Shown here one piece after another: positions 58,647-64,000 of a DNA stretch of 64,000 nt. The translations under genes and the position numbers were made by a program. Source of the stretch: Paracoccus stylophorae. Lineage in GTDB: Bacteria; Pseudomonadota; Alphaproteobacteria; Rhodobacterales; Rhodobacteraceae. The stretch is taken from assembly GCF_028553765.1 (NCBI RefSeq), contig NZ_CP067134.1:1469001-1533000 (forward strand), written 5' to 3'. The notes beneath the pieces were generated by a model. That model ran no database searches. It was not told where the DNA came from and saw nothing but the letters and a program-made list of their open reading frames with translations. Each line of letters begins with the position of its first letter. Position 1 is the first letter of the stretch.

Positions 58647-59221
58647 AGATACCTCAAAGCGATGAAACCCCCGATCAGGGCAACCATGAACAGGGTGAAG
58701 ACCAGGCCCAGCCGCTCCTCGATGAAGATGCGGATGGGCGGGCCGAACCGCCACAGCAGACCGGCGACGATGAAGAACCGCCCCGCCCGCCCCAGCACCG
58801 AGGTCAGCAGAAACAGCGGCAGCGGCAGCCCGACCGCGCCCGAAAAGATCGTGATGACCTTGAACGGGAACGGCGTCAGCGCCGCGAACAGCACCGCCCA
58901 GCCGCCATATTCGGCAAATCTGGCCGCCAGATCCTGCCATGCCGCCTGCTTGCCATAGGCGGTCAGCACCCATTGCCCGACCGTATCCATCAGCGCAGCG
59001 CCGATCCAGTATCCCAGAAGCGCGCCCAGCACCGACCCGGCGGTTGCGACCAGCGCGATCGCCATGGCACGCGCCCGCTGCGCCAGCACCATCGGGATCA
59101 TCAGCACATCGGGCGGGATCGGAAAGACCGAGCTTTCGATGAAACTGACCCCGAACAGGGCCGCCATGGCATGACGATGGGCCGCAAGTCCCATGGTCCA
59201 GTCGTAAAGCCTGCGCAGCAT
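58643..59221 (-). CDS. DedA/SNARE-associated family membrane protein (YqaA-like)
   Basis: A 192-aa membrane protein. The family features are FGVSFIESSVFPIPPDVLMIPM, the GSVLGALLGYWIGAALM loop, PFPFKVITIFSGAVGLPLPLF and FLLTSVLGRAGRFF. DedA proteins affect membrane potential and lipid traffic (some are undecaprenyl-phosphate or phospholipid flippases); the short YqaA-like branch is uncharacterised. ATG 59221 has AGGAAGGG 7 nt upstream; the upstream frame is a shadow. It is first in a two-gene operon with dsbB. ypfJ-like gene is divergent. Confidence 0.9.
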   Translation of the reverse strand: MLRRLYDWTMGLAAHRHAMAALFGVSFIESSVFPIPPDVLMIPMVLAQRARAMAIALVATAGSVLGALLGYWIGAALMDTVGQWVLTAYGKQAAWQDLAARFAEYGGWAVLFAALTPFPFKVITIFSGAVGLPLPLFLLTSVLGRAGRFFIVAGLLWRFGPPIRIFIEERLGLVFTLFMVALIGGFIALRYL

Positions 59222-59408
59222 GGGCGTCCCTTCCTGTTCCCGTCGCCGTGGATGGACCGGCCTTGGCACGCGGTCAAGCGCCTGACGCGGGCTTCGCGCG
59301 GCCGTGAACGGCGCGGCCCCGCCACCAAGGCGGGAACCGGGCGCGGTTTCGCCGTGTTTGCCTGAAGACCGGCGCCTTCGGCGCGGACAGGACAAGGGTG
59401 CTGACGGC

Positions 59409-60254
59409 ATGCAGTGGCGAGGCAGACGCGGAAGCGGCAATATCGAGGATCGGCGCGGCATGGGCCGGGCCGGGGCCGGGGGGATCGGCATTGCGGGGAT
59501 GCTGGCCGTGCTGGCCTTCGGCTATTTCTTCGGCATCGACATCACGCCGGTGGTGCGGGGCATCGACGGCAACCGGCCGCCAGAGAACGCGCCGCTGTCG
59601 GAACGCGACCGGCAATACGGCGATTTCGTGTCGGTCGTCCTGGCCGACACCGAAGAGGTCTGGAGCGCGGTTTTGCCGCAACAGGCCGGGCGCGACTATG
59701 TCGATCCGACGCTGGTGCTTTACAGCGGCGTGGTGCAATCGGCCTGCGGCGGGGCATCCTCGGCCATGGGTCCGTTCTACTGCCCGAACGATCAGAAGGT
59801 CTATCTGGACACCGATTTCTTCGATCTGATGGCGCAGAAGATGGGGGCAGGCGGTGATTTCGCCTATGCCTATGTGATCGCCCACGAAATCGGCCACCAC
59901 GTCCAAAACCTGACCGGCACGCTGCAACAGGTGAACGCCGCCCGCAGCCGCGCAAGCGAGACGGATTCGAACCGCCTGTCCGTGCTGACCGAGCTTCAGG
60001 CCGACTGCTATGCCGGGATCTGGGCGCGGCAGGCCGATCAGCGATTTGGCACGCTGGAAGAGGGCGATCTGCAAGAGGCCATCGCCGCCGCGCAGGCGGT
60101 CGGCGACGATGTGATCCATTCAAGCGCCGGTCGCACCCCGATGCCCGACAGTTTCACCCATGGCAGCGCGGCGCAGCGGCAGGAATGGCTGATGCGCGGC
60201 TTCCGCTCGGCCGATATGGCGCAATGCGACACGTTCGGTCGGGCGCGCGGATGA
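59409..60254 (+). CDS. YpfJ-family neutral zinc metallopeptidase
   Basis: A 281-aa protein with an N-terminal membrane anchor (residues about 25-45, GIAGMLAVLAFGYFFGID) and a catalytic domain outside. The start MQWRGRRGSGNIEDRRG is a family hallmark. The zinc motif is HEIGHH at 159-164 in VIAHEIGHHVQNLTG, with the third ligand region ELQADCYAGIWARQ, and the ending HGSAAQRQEWLMRGF is conserved. Other marks are QSACGGASSAMGPFYCPND. Substrates are unknown. ATG 59409 is preferred; the frame extends to 59304 without support. Confidence 0.92.
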   Translation: MQWRGRRGSGNIEDRRGMGRAGAGGIGIAGMLAVLAFGYFFGIDITPVVRGIDGNRPPENAPLSERDRQYGDFVSVVLADTEEVWSAVLPQQAGRDYVDPTLVLYSGVVQSACGGASSAMGPFYCPNDQKVYLDTDFFDLMAQKMGAGGDFAYAYVIAHEIGHHVQNLTGTLQQVNAARSRASETDSNRLSVLTELQADCYAGIWARQADQRFGTLEEGDLQEAIAAAQAVGDDVIHSSAGRTPMPDSFTHGSAAQRQEWLMRGFRSADMAQCDTFGRARG

Positions 60255-60287
60255 TCCGGCCCTGACCGGCCTGAAACGGAGGATGAG

Positions 60288-60395
60288 ATGATGACCGTTC
60301 TGTTCCTGCTGACGATCCTGATGGCCGCCGCCGTGGCCCTTGCGGCACCGGCGCGGCGGCCGCACCGGGTCACCGCGCGCCCGCCCCGCGCCTGA
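60288..60395 (+). CDS. Small membrane peptide (35 aa), hypothetical
   Basis: A short frame with a strong Shine-Dalgarno (GGAGG at 60278-60282) 5 nt before ATG 60288. It encodes MMTVLFLLTILMAAAVALAA followed by a basic tail PARRPHRVTARPPRA, i.e. one hydrophobic helix and a cationic end. No family is recognised. It follows the metallopeptidase gene by 33 nt, so it could be co-transcribed. Its stop lies 6 nt from the stop of a convergent 61-aa gene. The ribosome binding site is the main evidence; chance occurrence is possible. Confidence 0.45.
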   Translation: MMTVLFLLTILMAAAVALAAPARRPHRVTARPPRA

Positions 60396-60401
60396 GTTGC
60401 A

Positions 60402-60587
60402 TCAGCGCGGCAGACGCATGCCGCGCCCGTGATCCAGCGTGGCCCATTCCGGCCACCAGCCCAGTTTTTCCAGCACCACCAGCCCGATCGCGAAGGCCAC
60501 GATCGCCAACACCAGCCTGACCATCCGCGCGCTTGGCGGATGGCGGGCCCATTTCGAGGCGCGAATCAGCCAGATCAGGTTGTTCAT
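60402..60587 (-). CDS. Small single-pass membrane protein (61 aa)
   Basis: A 61-aa protein: MNNLIWLIRASKWARHPPSA at the N-terminus, then a hydrophobic helix VRLVLAIVAFAIGLVVLEKL and the end GWWPEWATLDHGRGMRLPR. The amphipathic start, one membrane segment and WWPEW are a recognisable pattern of small proteins found in Rhodobacteraceae, I believe, but no function is known. It is divergent from the COQ10-like gene, with 68 nt between the two start codons, and convergent with the 35-aa gene. Confidence 0.65.
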   Translation of the reverse strand: MNNLIWLIRASKWARHPPSARMVRLVLAIVAFAIGLVVLEKLGWWPEWATLDHGRGMRLPR

Positions 60588-60655
60588 TGCCCGCTTGCCC
60601 TGCTATCCAGTCGCGGCAACAGACAACGCCATGCGCCGAAACTCAAGAGCCCCCC

Positions 60656-61126
60656 TTGCCCCATCACCAGGACAGCCGCGATCTTCCCTATTCAGCCCGG
60701 CAGATGCATGACCTTGTCGCGGATGTCGAACGATATCCCGAATTCCTGCCGTGGAACAGCGCGGCGCGAATCCGGTCGGACACGGTGCGCCCGGATGGCG
60801 CGCGCGAAATCGCCGCCGATCTGGTCATCAGCTTCAAGGTCTTTCGCGAACGCTTCGGCAGCCGTGTGGTGCTGTGGCCGGCCGACCCCGAGACCGGCGC
60901 GCTGAAGATCGACACCGAATATCTGGACGGCCCGTTCAGATACATGCGCAGCGGCTGGACCTTCACCGACGGGCCCGGGGGCGGCTGCCATGTCGAGTTC
61001 TTCGTGGATTTCGAATTCCGCAACGCGATCCTGCAAAAGCTGATCGGCGTCGTCTTTCACGAGGCGATGTCCCGTATCGTCCGCGCGTTCGAGGAACGCG
61101 CCCGCGCCCTCTATGGCCGTCCCTGA
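60656..61126 (+). CDS. Coenzyme Q-binding START-domain protein (COQ10/RatA family)
   Basis: A 156-aa SRPBCC fold protein: PYSARQMHDLVADVERYPEF, LPWNSAARIRS, ADLVISFKVFRERFGSRVVL, TEYLDGPFRYMRSGWTF and FFVDFEFRNAILQKLIGVVF, all aligned with COQ10-like/RatA-like proteins. In eukaryotes COQ10 chaperones ubiquinone; in bacteria the role is less clear, although E. coli RatA affects ribosomes. The family begins MPHHxETRxLPYSA, so the start is probably TTG 60656 (read as Met before PHHQDSRDLPYSA), with a poor ribosome binding site; longer in-frame ATG starts overlap the divergent gene. Confidence 0.87.
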   Translation: MPHHQDSRDLPYSARQMHDLVADVERYPEFLPWNSAARIRSDTVRPDGAREIAADLVISFKVFRERFGSRVVLWPADPETGALKIDTEYLDGPFRYMRSGWTFTDGPGGGCHVEFFVDFEFRNAILQKLIGVVFHEAMSRIVRAFEERARALYGRP

Positions 61127-61144
61127 CCCCGGAAAGGAACCCCG

Positions 61145-61501
61145 ATGTCCCTCACCGACCCGCAACCCGCGCCCGATCTGACACCCGCCAAGATCGTTTA
61201 CGGGCTTTACGCCGTGGGCTATGCCGTGGCGATCACGGCGCTGGCCGGCGTCGTCTATGCCTATCTGTCGCGGGGCAGGGACGCGCTGCTGGACAGCCAT
61301 CTGACCTTCCAGATCCGCACCTTCTGGATCAGCCTGGCCATCGCGCTTCTGGCGATGGTGACGATGATCGTCGGGATCGGGTTCCTGATCTGGGCGTTTC
61401 TGGCGGTCTGGGGCCTGATCCGGGTAATCTCGGGCTTTCTTCTGGCCAATGACGGCAAGCCGGTCAGCGGCACGAAATACTGGGGCATGATGGCGTATTG
61501 A
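61145..61501 (+). CDS. DUF4870-family membrane protein
   Basis: A 118-aa protein with three hydrophobic segments. It has the DUF4870-like arrangement: AKIVYGLYAVGYAVAITALA, then DSHLTFQIRTFWISLAIALL with the family-typical H-T/hydrophilic turn between helices, and WAFLAVWGLIRVISGFLLAN, ending KPVSGTKYWGMMAY. Function unknown. GGAA lies before ATG 61145. It follows the COQ10-like gene by 18 nt and may be co-transcribed. The convergent repeat at 61512-61577 separates it from metK. Confidence 0.83.
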   Translation: MSLTDPQPAPDLTPAKIVYGLYAVGYAVAITALAGVVYAYLSRGRDALLDSHLTFQIRTFWISLAIALLAMVTMIVGIGFLIWAFLAVWGLIRVISGFLLANDGKPVSGTKYWGMMAY

Positions 61502-61511
61502 CGCGCCCGCG

Positions 61512-61577
61512 CCTCGCCCTCTTTGACAAATACCTCGGGGGGCGTCGCGGAACGCGACGGGGGACAGCGCCCCCCTT
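61512..61577 (+). repeat. Palindromic intergenic repeat, copy C (3'-end element)
   Basis: It begins CCTCGCCCTCTTTGACAAAT, then ACCTCGGGGGG, an inverted part CGTCGCGGAACGCGACG (stem CGTCGC/GCGACG around 61543-61559), and ends in GGGGGACAGCGCCCCCC. It shares the first 19 nt (with TGA for TCC) and the GGGGG-CAG-CGCCCCC style with copies A, B and D, while the inner hairpin is its own. It lies between two convergent genes, again as a probable bidirectional terminator. Confidence 0.65.
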
Positions 61578-61584
61578 CTTCGCC

Positions 61585-62763
61585 TCAGCCCAGGGCCGAC
61601 CGCAGCGCCTCGGCCCGGTCGGTGCGTTCCCAGCTGAACGCCGTCGCACCCGCCAGCGCATAGGGGTCGCGCCCGAAATGGCCATAGCTGGCGGTCGGGC
61701 GATAGATCGGGTGCAGCAGGTCCAGATCGCGGATGATCGCGAAGGGGCGCAGGTCGAACACCTCGCGCACCGCCGCCACGATCCGGTCGTGATCGACCGT
61801 CTCCGTGCCGAACGTGTTGAGGCTGATCGAGGTCGGCCGCGCCTCGCCGATGGCATAGCTGACCTGGATCTCGCAGCGTCGGGCCAGACCGGCGGCGACG
61901 ATGTTCTTGGCAACCCACCGCCCGGCATAGGCGGCCGAACGGTCCACCTTGGACGGGTCCTTGCCCGAAAATGCGCCGCCGCCATGCCGCGCCATGCCGC
62001 CATAGCTGTCGACGATGATCTTGCGCCCGGTCAGGCCGCAATCGCCGACCGGGCCGCCGATGACGAACTTGCCGGTTGGGTTGATGAAGTATTTCGTGTC
62101 CGCCGACAGCCATTCGCCGGGCAGCACCGGCTTGATGATCTCCTCGATCACCGCCTCGCGCAGATCGGCCAGCGCGATTTCGGGGTTGTGCTGGGTGGAC
62201 AGCACGACCGCGTCGATGGCCTCGGGCCGGCCGTCGCCGCCATAGCGCAGCGTCACTTGCGATTTCGCATCCGGGCGCAGCCATGGCAGCGTGCCGTCGC
62301 GCCGCACCCGGGCCTGACGTTCGACCAGACGATGCGCATAGGTGATCGGGGCGGGCATCAGCACGTCGGTTTCGTCGCTGGCATAGCCGAACATCAGCCC
62401 CTGATCGCCCGCGCCCTGATTTTCCAGCGTGTCGCGGTCGACGCCCTGATTGATCTCGGGCGATTGCTTGCCGATGATGTTGATGACCGAACAGGTCGCC
62501 CCGTCAAAGCCGACATCGGACGAGGTATAGCCGATATCGTTGATGACCCCGCGCACGATGGATTCCAGATCCACCCAGGCCGATGTCGTGATCTCGCCCG
62601 AGATGATGGCGACGCCCGTCTTGACCATCGTTTCGCAGGCAACGCGGGCGCGCGGGTCCTCGGCCAGGATGGCGTCAAGGATGGCGTCGCTGATCTGGTC
62701 GGCGATCTTGTCGGGATGGCCCTCGGACACGGATTCCGAGGTGAACAGCGAATATTCGGTCAT
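61585..62763 (-). CDS. metK: Methionine adenosyltransferase (S-adenosylmethionine synthetase)
   Basis: A 392-aa enzyme that makes S-adenosylmethionine from methionine and ATP. Motifs: [51 protein letters not shown], and [19 protein letters not shown], with the two-metal and K+ site residues present. Full length. It starts 4 nt after ahcY on the minus strand, so SAM synthesis and homocysteine recycling share one transcript; the promoter and any SAM- or SAH-sensing leader would be upstream of ahcY, beyond the window. Confidence 0.97.
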   Translation of the reverse strand: MTEYSLFTSESVSEGHPDKIADQISDAILDAILAEDPRARVACETMVKTGVAIISGEITTSAWVDLESIVRGVINDIGYTSSDVGFDGATCSVINIIGKQSPEINQGVDRDTLENQGAGDQGLMFGYASDETDVLMPAPITYAHRLVERQARVRRDGTLPWLRPDAKSQVTLRYGGDGRPEAIDAVVLSTQHNPEIALADLREAVIEEIIKPVLPGEWLSADTKYFINPTGKFVIGGPVGDCGLTGRKIIVDSYGGMARHGGGAFSGKDPSKVDRSAAYAGRWVAKNIVAAGLARRCEIQVSYAIGEARPTSISLNTFGTETVDHDRIVAAVREVFDLRPFAIIRDLDLLHPIYRPTASYGHFGRDPYALAGATAFSWERTDRAEALRSALG

Positions 62764-62767
62764 GGGA

Positions 62768-64000
62768 TCAATACCGGTAATGATCTGATTTGAAAGGCCC
62801 GTCCTGCGCCACGCCGATATAGTCGGCCTGCTCGCGCGACAGTTGTGTCAGCTTGACCCCGATCTTGTCCAGATGCAGACGTGCGACCTTTTCGTCCAGC
62901 GCCTTGGGCAGGATATAGACGCCGGGCTTGTAGTCGTCGCCGTTCGCCCACAGCTCGATCTGCGCCAGCACCTGGTTGGTGAAGCTGGCCGACATCACGA
63001 AGGACGGATGCCCGGTGGCGTTGCCCAGATTCAGCAGCCGTCCCTGCGACAGCAGGATGATCCGGTTGCCCGACGGCATCTGGATCATGTCTACCTGGTC
63101 CTTGATGTTGGTCCATTTGTGGTTGCGCAGGGCGGCAACCTGAATCTCGTTGTCGAAATGGCCGATATTGCCGACGATGGCCATGTCCTTCATCGCCCGC
63201 ATATGTTCCAGACGGATCACGTCCTTGTTGCCGGTAGTGGTGATGAAGATGTCGGCGCTGTCGGCCACATCCTCCAGCGTCACCACCTCGAACCCGTCCA
63301 TCGCGGCTTGCAGCGCGCAGATCGGATCGACCTCGGTCACCTTCACCCGCGCGCCCGCGCCGCGCAAGCTGGCCGCGCTGCCCTTGCCCACGTCGCCATA
63401 GCCGCAGACGACCGCGACCTTGCCGGCCATCATCACGTCGGTGGCGCGGCGGATGCCGTCGACCAGCGATTCCTTGCAGCCGTATTTGTTGTCGAACTTG
63501 GACTTGGTGACGCTGTCGTTGACGTTGATCGCGGGGAAGGGCAGCAGCCCCTTCTTGTGCAGATCATAGAGGCGGTGCACGCCGGTGGTGGTTTCCTCGG
63601 ACACGCCGCGGATCGCGTCGCGCTGGCGGGTGAACCAGCCGGGGCTTTGGGCCAGACGTTTGCGGATCTGGGCGAACAGCGCCTCTTCCTCTTCGCTTTG
63701 GGGGGTGGCGATCAGGTCTTTCTCGCCATTCTCGACCCGCGCGCCCAGAAGGACATACAGCGTCGCGTCACCGCCATCGTCCAGGATCATGTTGGCGGTG
63801 CCGTCCGCCTCCCCGTCGCCCGCGAAGCGGAAGATGCGGTCGGTATAGGACCAGTATTCCTCAAGCGTCTCGCCCTTGACGGCAAAGACCGGCACGCCGG
63901 TTTCGGCAATGGCCGCCGCGGCGTGGTCCTGGGTGGAATAGATGTTGCACGAGGCCCACCGCACCTGCGCGCCAAGCGCCGTCAGCGTCTCGATCAGCAC
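62768..64000 (-). CDS. ahcY: Adenosylhomocysteinase, partial at the N-terminus
   Basis: The last 410 codons of S-adenosylhomocysteine hydrolase; the gene continues beyond the window end. Present: [50 protein letters not shown] with the substrate Lys/Asp, the NAD motif [37 protein letters not shown], and the C-terminal [20 protein letters not shown] with [10 protein letters not shown]. It splits S-adenosylhomocysteine to homocysteine and adenosine. Only about the first 55 residues are missing. metK follows after 4 nt. Confidence 0.96.
   Translation of the reverse strand: MLIETLTALGAQVRWASCNIYSTQDHAAAAIAETGVPVFAVKGETLEEYWSYTDRIFRFAGDGEADGTANMILDDGGDATLYVLLGARVENGEKDLIATPQSEEEEALFAQIRKRLAQSPGWFTRQRDAIRGVSEETTTGVHRLYDLHKKGLLPFPAINVNDSVTKSKFDNKYGCKESLVDGIRRATDVMMAGKVAVVCGYGDVGKGSAASLRGAGARVKVTEVDPICALQAAMDGFEVVTLEDVADSADIFITTTGNKDVIRLEHMRAMKDMAIVGNIGHFDNEIQVAALRNHKWTNIKDQVDMIQMPSGNRIILLSQGRLLNLGNATGHPSFVMSASFTNQVLAQIELWANGDDYKPGVYILPKALDEKVARLHLDKIGVKLTQLSREQADYIGVAQDGPFKSDHYRY

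Overview
The window reads as chromosomal DNA of a high-GC alphaproteobacterium of the Rhodobacteraceae, most like Paracoccus or a close relative. Grounds: very GC-rich third codon positions; the order mdh - sucC - sucD - sucA - sucB - lpd; ethylmalonyl-CoA pathway genes (malyl-CoA thioesterase, mesaconyl-CoA hydratase) lying between mdh and sdhCDAB, an arrangement known from Rhodobacter sphaeroides; and a short RNase E/G in the block infA - maf - RNase E/G - yacG - tRNA-Phe. The genus is inference; there is no rRNA or marker gene that settles it.

Layout. 1-3.8 kb: end of a sensor kinase, a FliM/FliN-like gene without flagellar neighbours, and the infA-maf-RNase-yacG block ending in tRNA-Phe(GAA). 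3.8-7.9 kb: an islet beside the tRNA with gene relics (an aldehyde dehydrogenase fragment) and a TRAP transporter whose dctP carries an in-frame amber codon. 7.9-14.5 kb: moxR, dksA, an FAD monooxygenase, the folB-folP-glmM operon and a SleB-type hydrolase. 14.8-21 kb: a PPDK-like enzyme, two cyclophilins, pgk and a class I aldolase. 21.2-23.7 kb: a RACo-type corrinoid-protein reactivator and a small lytic transglycosylase. 23.7-35.2 kb (minus strand): mdh, sucC, sucD, sucA, sucB, lpd, interleaved with small lipoprotein genes. 35.4-43.4 kb (plus strand): mcl2, nnrU, a DUF1737 gene, mch, sdhCDA, three extra envelope or sulfotransferase genes, sdhB. 43.5-47.2 kb: glyS, a small gene, glyQ. 47.4-64 kb: a SPOR/peptidoglycan-binding protein, trkH, cydDC, a second SleB hydrolase, an AI-2E transporter, gyrA, dsbB, a DedA protein, a YpfJ metallopeptidase, a COQ10-like protein, metK and ahcY (cut by the window edge).

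How it fits together. Nearly all TCA-cycle genes from 2-oxoglutarate to oxaloacetate except fumarase lie in one 20-kb block with two ethylmalonyl-CoA pathway genes that feed malate and glyoxylate into it. metK and ahcY form the methyl-cycle pair. Most of the rest is housekeeping.

The observations I rate highest: (1) two GTGATCAC palindromes with an identical 21-bp period lie upstream of both sucC and sdhC in the same orientation, suggesting a shared TCA-cycle regulator; (2) a roughly 120-residue low-GC in-frame segment sits inside glyS; (3) a conserved palindromic repeat sits at three convergent 3' ends, with a diverged fourth copy behind lpd; (4) the tRNA-Phe islet has decayed genes and a one-base nonsense change in dctP. 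I found no CRISPR array, prophage or complete insertion sequence.
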